64,000 nt of DNA from Caryophanales bacterium UBA1737 (GTDB lineage Bacteria; Bacillota_I; Bacilli_A; ML615J-28; CAG-313), in contig DCIB01000022.1 in the NCBI GenBank assembly GCA_002315915.1, positions 1-64,000 of the forward strand. The letters are read 5' to 3'. The notes beneath the pieces were generated by a model. The model saw nothing but the letters and a program-made list of their open reading frames with translations, was not told where the DNA came from and made no database searches. Below, piece after piece: positions 10,905-18,143 of the stretch. Made by a program: the position numbers and the translations under genes. Within the stretch, counting starts at the first letter, position 1. Each line of letters begins with the position of its first letter.

Positions 10905-12122
10905 TTAAAATATATTTTCTTCACCTATATATAAGTGGTGTTTATCGCTATATAAAGTTATTTTTTCTACATTTTGTACTGCTTCATCAATTAAATGTTC
11001 GTAATCAAATAATGATTCTTCTTTTTTAGAATATTCTTTATTTGGTCTTATTTGTGGGTGTTTTGGTACAAATACTGTACAACAATCTTCATATGGTCTT
11101 ATTGATATAGGAAAAGTATTAATATCTTTAGCTATTTTTACAATATCTAGTTTATCTAGTGTTGCAAGTGGTCTAATAATAGGCATTGTACATACTTCTT
11201 CAATAGTAGCCATACTTTCTAATGTTTGACTTGCAACTTGACCGATATTTTCTCCATTTATTATTGCAATATTATGAAGTTTTATAGAAAGTTTTTCTGC
11301 TATTATATACATCATACGTCTCATTATGGTGATTCCATAATCTTCTCTTACTACTTCGTATATTTTCTTTTGAATAGTAGTAAAAGGTACAATATATAAA
11401 TTAATATTTTGGTATTCGGTATATTTAGTTAATACTTCTAATAAATCAATTACTTTTTGAACAGCATTACTTGATGTATATGGAGGAGATGCAAAGTGAA
11501 TACAATCAAGTTGTATTCCTTTTTTAAGTGCTAAGTATCCGGCTACTACTGAATCTATTCCTCCACTTATCATAAGTGAAGCTTTTCCAATAGTACCTGA
11601 TGGCATTCCACCCATACCTTCAATTACATTTGTATATACAAATGCTCCTTCTTTTCTAAAATCAATATTAATTGTAACATCTGGATTATGCATATCCGCA
11701 TGTAAATTAGGTATATTTCTAAATAAATATATAGATACTTCTTTAGATATTTCTAAAGAAGACATAGGAAAATCTTTATCTCCTCTATTAGTTTCAATTT
11801 TAAATGTAAGATTGGTATTATTCTTTAATTCTTCTTCTAATAATGTTTTACATAATATACTGACATCATCTATTGTTTCTAATGTTTTAGATACTATACT
11901 AAAAGAATGAATACCAGGAATAGTTTTTAATATTTCGATTAATTTATCTGGATTTGTTCCATTTAAATGAATATAGAATCTTAAACTTCTATTTTCATAT
12001 GATAAATCTTGATAATCTTTTAAATTTCTTTTAATATTAGAAATAATTCTATTAATAAATTGATTACGGTTAGACTTTTTTAATGCAAGTTCTCCATAAC
12101 GTATTAAAATATGATCTTGCAT
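10905..12122 (-). CDS. thiI: tRNA 4-thiouridine sulfurtransferase ThiI
   Basis: Uses ATP to activate U8 of tRNA and installs sulfur as 4-thiouridine; in some bacteria also feeds thiamine synthesis. The 405 residues contain an N-terminal ferredoxin-like and THUMP region (about 1-165), then a PP-loop pyrophosphatase domain with SGGIDS near 184-189. There is no C-terminal rhodanese domain, as is usual in Gram-positive ThiI, where a dedicated NifS-type desulfurase passes the sulfur. Exactly that gene lies one base upstream. AAAGGAGG precedes the start inside the upstream gene's end. Confidence 0.96.
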   Translation of the reverse strand: MQDHILIRYGELALKKSNRNQFINRIISNIKRNLKDYQDLSYENRSLRFYIHLNGTNPDKLIEILKTIPGIHSFSIVSKTLETIDDVSILCKTLLEEELKNNTNLTFKIETNRGDKDFPMSSLEISKEVSIYLFRNIPNLHADMHNPDVTINIDFRKEGAFVYTNVIEGMGGMPSGTIGKASLMISGGIDSVVAGYLALKKGIQLDCIHFASPPYTSSNAVQKVIDLLEVLTKYTEYQNINLYIVPFTTIQKKIYEVVREDYGITIMRRMMYIIAEKLSIKLHNIAIINGENIGQVASQTLESMATIEEVCTMPIIRPLATLDKLDIVKIAKDINTFPISIRPYEDCCTVFVPKHPQIRPNKEYSKKEESLFDYEHLIDEAVQNVEKITLYSDKHHLYIGEENIF

Positions 12123-12123
12123 A

Positions 12124-13236
12124 TTAATAAACCTCCTTTAAACAATTTATTAAATAATCTAGTTCATCATATGTAGTATTATATGAAATACTAATTCTAA
12201 TAGAATTTATTACTTTATCTTTATCCTTATATGTTTTTAGTAAAGATTCATCTAAATCTTTTGAATGAGCATGGCAAGCAGAACCTACTCCGACAATAAT
12301 TCCTTTTTCTTCTAACATATGTAATAAAGTTTCACCTTTAATAGAATTATATGTTATAGATAATATATATGGTGAATATTTTTCGGCTATATTAGTTTCT
12401 ATATTATTAATAGTTTTTAGTTTATTTATTAAATATGTATGTTTTTCTAAAACATCATTATATTTATCTAATACATTTTTATTAGCAAGTTCTATAGTTT
12501 TAGTCATACATACCGCTCCAGCTACATCAACTGTACCAGGTCGAATACCATATTGTTGATTACCACCATGTAGGAAAGATAAATTAATATTATTTTTATA
12601 TATTAAAAGACCTGTTCCTTTTAATCCTTCTAGTTTATGACCGCTTAAAGTAATTAAATCTATATAATTTAGATTAAAGTCAGGTATTATTTTAGAAAAA
12701 CCTTGTACCATATCAACATGAAGTTTGCATCTTGGATAATCTTTTAAGATATTTATTATATCTTTAATAGGTTCAATTGCTCCCATTGTATTATTAACCC
12801 ACATTATTGATACAAGTATTGTATCTTTAGTAATTGCTGATTTTAACTTATTTAAATCAATTATTCCATTATTAACATCGATATAATCAACATTAAAACC
12901 TTTGTTTTCTAAATCTTTAAAACAATTCTTTACAGAAGCATGTTCCATAACTGATGTAATAATATGTTTAGGATTATTTATATGTTGATTACATATACCA
13001 TATATGGCGGTATTATTAGATTCTGTTGCACCTGATGTAAATAATATATTTTGGTTATTTACTAAATTTAAATTAGTTCTAATTCTAGATTTAGCTTCTT
13101 CTACAATAGCATTTACTTTCATTCCTTCTTGATATAGTGTTTCACTATTATACCAATAAGATTCATTTATTTTAGAATATAATTCTAGAATTTCTTTTTT
13201 GGGTTTTGAAGTGGCTGTATAATCAAAATAAAACAT
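12124..13236 (-). CDS. Cysteine desulfurase (NifS/IscS family, NifZ-like)
   Basis: PLP enzyme that takes sulfur from cysteine as an enzyme persulfide. The 370 residues show FDYTATSKP at the N terminus, SGATESNN, the PLP lysine in 'LSGHKLEG' near 200, the RPGT substrate motif and the catalytic Cys in 'VGSACHAHS' near 322. Its place directly before thiI matches NifZ, the desulfurase dedicated to tRNA thiolation. I place the start at 13236 because AAAGGAG lies 8 bases upstream; an ATG at 13257 precedes that site. Confidence 0.92.
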   Translation of the reverse strand: MFYFDYTATSKPKKEILELYSKINESYWYNSETLYQEGMKVNAIVEEAKSRIRTNLNLVNNQNILFTSGATESNNTAIYGICNQHINNPKHIITSVMEHASVKNCFKDLENKGFNVDYIDVNNGIIDLNKLKSAITKDTILVSIMWVNNTMGAIEPIKDIINILKDYPRCKLHVDMVQGFSKIIPDFNLNYIDLITLSGHKLEGLKGTGLLIYKNNINLSFLHGGNQQYGIRPGTVDVAGAVCMTKTIELANKNVLDKYNDVLEKHTYLINKLKTINNIETNIAEKYSPYILSITYNSIKGETLLHMLEEKGIIVGVGSACHAHSKDLDESLLKTYKDKDKVINSIRISISYNTTYDELDYLINCLKEVY

Positions 13237-13262
13237 TATTGTTTCTCCTTTATACATTAAAT

Positions 13263-13271
13263 ATTATATCA
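13263..13271 (-). promoter_or_regulatory. Extended -10 promoter of the nifZ-thiI-TSCPD operon
   Basis: On the minus strand this reads TGATATAAT, an extended -10 element about 26 bases before the start codon. No convincing -35 is visible. Confidence 0.5.
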
Positions 13272-13330
13272 ATTTGGTATATCATCTACCATTAAATTGA
13301 AATATCTATATAGTATATATGGATAATATA

Positions 13331-13339
13331 TGATACAAT
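13331..13339 (+). promoter_or_regulatory. Extended -10 promoter of the SpoU methyltransferase gene
   Basis: TGATACAAT is an extended -10 element 26 bases before the start codon. It is divergent to the nifZ promoter about 60 bases away, and no -35 at a good distance is seen. Confidence 0.5.
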
Positions 13340-13365
13340 TAATATATTAATAAAAGTGGTGAATT

Positions 13366-14118
13366 ATGAAAGAAATAACATCTATTAAAAATAAATTAAT
13401 TCAAGATATTTTAAAATTAAATGATAAAAAAAATCGTGAAGATTCAAAACTTTTTATTATTGAAGGATATCATTTAGTTGAAGAAGCAAATAAGTCTAAT
13501 TTATTAGAAATGGTATTGGGTATTAATATTGATGATTTAAAAAATTTTAAAAATATTGATACTTATTTAGTAAATATTGATATTATTAAAAAAATATCAA
13601 ATACTATTAATCCTCAACCAATAATAGGCATATGTAAACAATTAGATAATACTAATATAGATTTAAATAATGTTAATAATATTGTGTTACTTGATGATAT
13701 AAATGATCCAGGAAACCTAGGTACTATTATTAGAACTAGTGCTGCTTTAGGTTATGATATGGTTGTATTATCTAATAATTGTGTAGATTTATATAATGAT
13801 AAAACTCTTAGAGCAACTCAAGGATCATTATTTAAAATAAAAATATATAAAAAATCATTAATTGATACTATAAAATTATTAAAAAATAATAATTTTTTTG
13901 TTTATTCAACATCTTTAAAAGATTCTATTAATATAGCAGATTTACATATCAATAAAAAATTTGCAGTTGTATTTGGTAATGAAGCACATGGAGTTTCAAA
14001 AGAAGTAATTGATTTATCCGATAATTCTATTATTATTCCAATGGAAAACGATTGTGAATCATTAAATGTATCTGTTGCATCGGGAATTATTTTATATGAA
14101 TTAAAAAAATCTCTTTAA
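13366..14118 (+). CDS. SpoU/TrmH-family RNA 2'-O-methyltransferase
   Basis: A SPOUT (alpha/beta knot) enzyme transferring methyl from SAM to a ribose 2'-OH in rRNA or tRNA. The 250 residues have an N-terminal substrate-binding domain (about 1-95, 'IKNKLIQDILKLNDKKNR') and the three SpoU motifs: 'NDPGNLGTIIRTSAALGYD' near 115, 'VFGNEAHGVS' near 203, and 'IPMENDCESLNVSVASGI' near 224. The substrate base cannot be told from sequence; RlmB/TsnR-like relatives act on 23S rRNA. It is a single-gene unit ending at a shared terminator. Confidence 0.88.
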   Translation: MKEITSIKNKLIQDILKLNDKKNREDSKLFIIEGYHLVEEANKSNLLEMVLGINIDDLKNFKNIDTYLVNIDIIKKISNTINPQPIIGICKQLDNTNIDLNNVNNIVLLDDINDPGNLGTIIRTSAALGYDMVVLSNNCVDLYNDKTLRATQGSLFKIKIYKKSLIDTIKLLKNNNFFVYSTSLKDSINIADLHINKKFAVVFGNEAHGVSKEVIDLSDNSIIIPMENDCESLNVSVASGIILYELKKSL

Positions 14119-14140
14119 GTATTTCTTAAAGAGATTTTTA
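14104..14140. terminator. Bidirectional terminator between convergent genes
   Basis: A perfect 15-bp stem (AAAAATCTCTTTAAG with its complement) and 5-base loop, A-rich on the left and T-rich on the right, lie between two stop codons. The left arm includes the methyltransferase stop codon. Confidence 0.88.
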
Positions 14141-15799
14141 TTATTGTACATTAAAACAAGAACCACCAATAAATTCTCTGATAATTGAGTTACATGGTAT
14201 ACATGATTCATCTTCAATAGATTCAAATAATGATAAATATCTGATAAGTCTTTGAGCTGTTACATATTCACTATCGGCAATATCTATTTTTTCTAATTCT
14301 TTTAATGCGTATTTCTTAAATATACATTGTTCGTAACTTAATTCACTATTAAATACGTAATCTGCACCTTCTTGGTTAGGATATATCCATTTAAATTCAC
14401 CATTTCTTACACTTGGCCACATATTAATAGTTGTTTTAGGAGAATAATTTCTAAATTTCATATCACGAACTATTCTTCTTATTAATCTTAAGTCTGTTGT
14501 AGAAAGTGGTGAATGATTATCGATATTTATTTGCATTTGAGGGGATATATATATTTTGAATTTTTGATGTTTAGGTATTGAACTTGTTATTCTTTCGTTT
14601 AAAGCATGAATTCCTTCTATAATAATGGGTGATCCTTCACTTACTTTTATAGGTTTACCTTTAGTATGTTTTCTTTCTTTGAAATCATATACTGGTAATA
14701 CTACTTCATCACCATTTATTAATTCGAATAAATGTTTATTAAATAATTCTATATCTAAACAATTTATATCTTCTAAATCAAGTTCATCTATTGGTTTATT
14801 TTGAATTTTAGATATTTCATCTTTTGGTAAATAATAATTATCCATAGATATCATTACTGGATTAATACCTTTACTCATAAGTTCAATTCTAAGTCTATTA
14901 CAGAATGTTGTTTTACCACTAGATGAAGGACCTGCTATACAAATAAGTCTGATATTTTCTTTATCTTTATTAATTAATTCACCTAGTTCTGCAAGCATAT
15001 TATTATGTTTTGCTTCGCATGTTTGAATAAAATCCACAATGTTATTAGATGAAACTTTCTTATTTAATCCATAAATAGTATCATTATTAGTATCTTTTCC
15101 CCATTTATAGGCTTGTCTTAAAGTTTTACCATATTTAGATTCTTCAATAAATTGTGGTATTTCTTGATTTAATTCATATCTTGGATATTGAATAATTAGT
15201 CCAGGCGAATAGGGTCTTATAATATAGTTTTTAATATATCCTGTAGATGGAACCATATAATTATATAAAAAATCCCAATATCCATCACATTCATATATCT
15301 TTGTAATATCACGTTTAAGTGATTTTACAATATCAATTTTATCTATAAATTGTTCATCTTTATAGTGATTAATTAATTCTTCTTGAGATATTTTATGAGA
15401 TACTATTGTTATATCTTTATCAATAATTTCTTTGACTTTTTTGATAACGTCATCAGCATAATGATTCATTTTATATTTAGTATTTAATATTTCACAAAAT
15501 ATAGAACGAGATGCATTATATGAAAAACGAATTTTAATATTATTATCTATTTCATAGAATGCTTTTGCAATAATAAATCTTAAAGTGGCTTCATATGCAT
15601 GACCACCTTCAATATCTTCTAATCCATATAATTTAATTGTTGCACCATCATATTTTTCTTTTAATCGATGGTTTAATTCTCGATAAGAATCATTTATTTT
15701 ACAAATTAAATAGTTATGTGAAATAGAAGGATCAATTAAATCAATTACTCTTGTACCAATAGGACATTCTTTTATTTGATTTAAAATATGTACTTTCAT
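14141..15799 (-). CDS. Uridine-kinase-like P-loop kinase with N-terminal TGS/ThrRS-like region
   Basis: The 552 residues combine an N-terminal segment resembling the TGS and second additional domains of threonyl-tRNA synthetase (about 1-230) with a uridine kinase/phosphoribulokinase domain. The kinase P-loop is GPSSSGKTTFCNRL near 290, followed by 'SMDNYYLPKDEI' and 'EGIHALNERI'. Homologous large nucleoside kinases occur in many Firmicutes; the exact substrate is not established. The start at 15799 is favoured by GGAGG five bases upstream; an in-frame ATG at 15811 overlaps that site. It is a monocistronic minus-strand gene. Confidence 0.85.
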   Translation of the reverse strand: MKVHILNQIKECPIGTRVIDLIDPSISHNYLICKINDSYRELNHRLKEKYDGATIKLYGLEDIEGGHAYEATLRFIIAKAFYEIDNNIKIRFSYNASRSIFCEILNTKYKMNHYADDVIKKVKEIIDKDITIVSHKISQEELINHYKDEQFIDKIDIVKSLKRDITKIYECDGYWDFLYNYMVPSTGYIKNYIIRPYSPGLIIQYPRYELNQEIPQFIEESKYGKTLRQAYKWGKDTNNDTIYGLNKKVSSNNIVDFIQTCEAKHNNMLAELGELINKDKENIRLICIAGPSSSGKTTFCNRLRIELMSKGINPVMISMDNYYLPKDEISKIQNKPIDELDLEDINCLDIELFNKHLFELINGDEVVLPVYDFKERKHTKGKPIKVSEGSPIIIEGIHALNERITSSIPKHQKFKIYISPQMQINIDNHSPLSTTDLRLIRRIVRDMKFRNYSPKTTINMWPSVRNGEFKWIYPNQEGADYVFNSELSYEQCIFKKYALKELEKIDIADSEYVTAQRLIRYLSLFESIEDESCIPCNSIIREFIGGSCFNVQ

Positions 15800-15833
15800 A
15801 TTGACCTCCATAAATATCTTTATTAGGAATTAT

Positions 15834-15842
15834 ATTTTATCA
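15834..15842 (-). promoter_or_regulatory. Extended -10 promoter of the uridine-kinase-like gene
   Basis: Read on the minus strand this is TGATAAAAT, an extended -10 element about 34 bases before the start codon. No clear -35 is seen. Confidence 0.5.
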
Positions 15843-15879
15843 AATATTTAGATGTAATTAAATCAAATAAGTAATATTA

Positions 15880-15908
15880 TTGTTAATAAAGGTATTTTGT
15901 GATAATAT
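15880..15908 (+). promoter_or_regulatory. Promoter of the rimP-nusA-infB operon
   Basis: TTGTTA (15880-15885), a 17-base spacer and TAATAT (15903-15908) are placed so that transcription would begin near 15915, shortly before the leader hairpin. GATAAT two bases upstream is an alternative -10. Confidence 0.5.
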
Positions 15909-15931
15909 ATTAATAACTAAATATTACATAT

Positions 15932-15963
15932 TTGGTGAGCTTAGAAATAAGCTCACCAATTTT
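15932..15963 (+). promoter_or_regulatory. Leader hairpin (possible attenuator) of the rimP-nusA operon
   Basis: A perfect 12-bp stem (TTGGTGAGCTTA with TAAGCTCACCAA) capped by a GAAA tetraloop is followed by only four T residues and lies 16 bases before the rimP start. The shape is that of a weak intrinsic terminator. In Bacillus subtilis, nusA is reported to limit its own expression through NusA-assisted termination in the operon leader; the same control here is inference. Confidence 0.6.
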
Positions 15964-15979
15964 ATATGAAAGGTTGTAT

Positions 15980-16453
15980 ATGAATAGTTATTTAAGTAAA
16001 ATTAAAGAATCTGCAATACCTATTATAGAATCTCATAATTTAGTATTTGATTCTATTGAGGAATCTTTTGAATATGGAATTAATACTATAAGAGTATTTG
16101 TAGATAATCCAATAACTTTATCTTGTGATATTGATATTATTGAGGATATAACAAAAGAGTTATTAGATAAAGTTAATGATGATATACCTGATGATTACTT
16201 TTTAGAAGTATCTAGTTTAGGTATTGAAAGAGTGTTTAAATCATTTGATGAGTTAAATAAAGCAATAGATGAATATATTTATTTAGAATTAAATAATATG
16301 TATTTAGATTATAAAACTAATTCTTTTTATGGATATTTAAGAAAAGTTAATGATGATCAAATTGATTTAGAGATTAATATTAAAGGCAGAAAGAAAACAA
16401 TTACTTGTTTAAAAGAAAATATTAAATTTATAAGAAAGGCTATTAAATTTTAA
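15980..16453 (+). CDS. rimP: Ribosome maturation factor RimP
   Basis: Needed for 30S subunit assembly. The 157 residues keep the two RimP domains: N-terminal alpha/beta ('IESHNLVFDSIEESFEYG', 'LRVFVDNP'-like strand) with the typical 'YFLEVSSLGIERVF' centre near 85, and a C-terminal SH3-like barrel ending 'ITCLKENIKFIRKAIKF'. I start at the ATG at 15980, which has GAAAGG six bases upstream; an in-frame TTG at 15932 lies inside the leader hairpin. First gene of the operon, 18 bases before nusA. Confidence 0.92.
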   Translation: MNSYLSKIKESAIPIIESHNLVFDSIEESFEYGINTIRVFVDNPITLSCDIDIIEDITKELLDKVNDDIPDDYFLEVSSLGIERVFKSFDELNKAIDEYIYLELNNMYLDYKTNSFYGYLRKVNDDQIDLEINIKGRKKTITCLKENIKFIRKAIKF

Positions 16454-16471
16454 GGAGGATAAGAACAAAAA

Positions 16472-17560
16472 ATGATTAGTAAAAGTTTTTTTGAAACACT
16501 AGAAGCTGTTGCAGCATCTAGAGGTTTAGGTATTGAAGACATTGAACAAGCAGTAAGCGTTGCTCTTGCAAAAGGTTGTCAAGCAGATGAACATTCAGGT
16601 GTAATTGATGTTGTATTTGATGAAGTTGGGAAAAAAGTTAGAATTTATGAAAACTTTGTTATTGTAGATAAAGATAAAGAAGGCTATGAATTTCAAAAAG
16701 GAGATTTATCTTTAGAAGAAGGTAAAGAATATAAAGATAGATTAAGAATTGGATCTAAAATAAGAAAAGAAATTGCTTTTGATTCAATATCTAGAACTGG
16801 TGTAACACGTTTTAAACAAGTGTTTACTCAAGAATTACGTTTGGTAGAAATTAAAAGAGCTTATGAATTCTTCCGTGAAAATGAAGGTGAAGTTATAAAT
16901 GCAACAGTAGAACATGTTACTGATAAAGCAGTTATTCTTAACATTGGATATAATGTAACTTCATATATGCCGTTAGAAGATGGTATTGCTGGTGAAGAAT
17001 ATTTACCTGGAAAACAAGTTAAAGTATGTGTTTCTAAAGTAGAAGAAACTACTAAAGGTCCAAAAGTATATGTAACTCGTTCTACTAAAGAAATTGTTAA
17101 ACGTTTATTTGAAGCATATGTTCCTGAAGTTTCACAAGGTGTAATCGATGTTATGAGTATAGCTCGTGATCCTGGTAAGAGAACAAAAGTTGCTGTTAAG
17201 TCTAATAATGTTAATGTAGATGCTAAAGCTACTTGTATTGGTATGGGTGGTTCTCGTATTAAGGAAATTAACGCATCACTTAATGGTGAAAGAATTGATA
17301 TATTTACATGGAATACAGATCCTATTAAATTAATTAGTGAATCACTAACTCCTGCTGTATGTCTTTCTGTAATGTTAGATGAAGAAAACCGTAAATCTAT
17401 TGTAATTGTATCTGATGATCAATTTAGTTTAGCTATTGGTAAAGGTGGACAAAACGTTCGTCTTGCATCACTTGCTACAGGTTGGAAAATTGATATAAAG
17501 AATGAAACTCAAGCACAAGAAGAAGGTATTGAGTTTATTCCTAATGTATATCACGCATAA
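16472..17560 (+). CDS. nusA: Transcription termination/antitermination factor NusA
   Basis: Binds RNA polymerase and nascent RNA, enhancing pausing and intrinsic termination. The 362 residues have the N-terminal polymerase-binding domain (about 1-125), an S1 domain (about 135-200) and two KH domains, with 'GSRIKEINASLNGERIDI' near 265 and 'LAIGKGGQNVRLASLATGWK' near 325. There are no C-terminal acidic repeats, as usual outside Proteobacteria. AAGGAGGAT is the ribosome-binding site. The terminator-like leader hairpin of its own operon makes autoregulation plausible. Confidence 0.97.
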   Translation: MISKSFFETLEAVAASRGLGIEDIEQAVSVALAKGCQADEHSGVIDVVFDEVGKKVRIYENFVIVDKDKEGYEFQKGDLSLEEGKEYKDRLRIGSKIRKEIAFDSISRTGVTRFKQVFTQELRLVEIKRAYEFFRENEGEVINATVEHVTDKAVILNIGYNVTSYMPLEDGIAGEEYLPGKQVKVCVSKVEETTKGPKVYVTRSTKEIVKRLFEAYVPEVSQGVIDVMSIARDPGKRTKVAVKSNNVNVDAKATCIGMGGSRIKEINASLNGERIDIFTWNTDPIKLISESLTPAVCLSVMLDEENRKSIVIVSDDQFSLAIGKGGQNVRLASLATGWKIDIKNETQAQEEGIEFIPNVYHA

Positions 17561-17565
17561 ATAAT

Positions 17566-17835
17566 ATGAATCAAGTTAAAGCAAAAAAAGTTCCAATGCG
17601 TAAATGTGTTGCTACAAATAATCAATTTCCTAAATCAGAAATGATTAGAATCGTTAGAACTCCATTAAATGAAGTTGTAATTGATTCTACAGGTAAATTA
17701 AGAGGACACGGTGTATATCTATCAAAAGATATAAAAGCAGTAGAACTTGCTAAGAAGAAAAATCTTTTATCTAAATCATTAGAAATAGAAGTAAAAGATG
17801 ATATCTATCAAGAATTAATTAAATTATTAAAATAA
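17566..17835 (+). CDS. rnpM: YlxR-family RNA-binding protein (RnpM)
   Basis: The 89 residues match the YlxR family, recently named RnpM as a modulator of RNase P in Bacillus. Characteristic segments are 'VPMRKCVATNNQFPKSEMIR' at the N terminus, the GRG-like 'LRGHGVYLSKD' centre, and a lysine-rich C-terminal helix. The position directly after nusA and before an L7Ae-type gene is the standard Firmicute arrangement. The start is six bases after nusA with no clear ribosome-binding site, suggesting translational coupling. Confidence 0.93.
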   Translation: MNQVKAKKVPMRKCVATNNQFPKSEMIRIVRTPLNEVVIDSTGKLRGHGVYLSKDIKAVELAKKKNLLSKSLEIEVKDDIYQELIKLLK

Positions 17836-18131
17836 TGGATAAAATATTACAAAATTTAGGGCTTTGTAAAAAAGCTAATAAACTAGTAGCAGGATTTGAT
17901 ATTGTACAAGAAAAAATGTCAAAAGGTTTAGTTAAGATGATTTTTATTGCAAATGATGCATCAGCTAATACAATATCACATTTAGAATCAAAGTCTTGTT
18001 ATCATAATGTTATTGTAAATAAGAATTATTCATCTATAGAATTAAATAACGCAATAGGTTTAAATAATATTAAAGTAATAGGTATTACTGATATTGGATT
18101 TGTTAAGTTATTAAATTCTTGTAATAAATAG
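17835..18131 (+). CDS. YlxQ, L7Ae-family RNA-binding protein
   Basis: The 98 residues have the L7Ae/L30e fold pattern: 'LGLCKKANKLVAGFDIVQ' near the N terminus, 'KMIFIANDAS' strand, and 'NNIKVIGITDIGFVK' near the end. Relatives bind kink-turn RNA; YlxQ's target is not established. The start codon shares its A with the preceding TAA stop (TAATG), so translation is coupled to rnpM. It sits between rnpM and infB, as in Bacillus. Confidence 0.9.
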   Translation: MDKILQNLGLCKKANKLVAGFDIVQEKMSKGLVKMIFIANDASANTISHLESKSCYHNVIVNKNYSSIELNNAIGLNNIKVIGITDIGFVKLLNSCNK

Positions 18132-18143
18132 AAAGGAAAATTT

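Noticed and set aside
15932..15979. TTG start giving a 16-residue longer RimP
   Set aside because: The extra segment is the leader hairpin itself; ATG 15980 has a good ribosome-binding site and the family N terminus.
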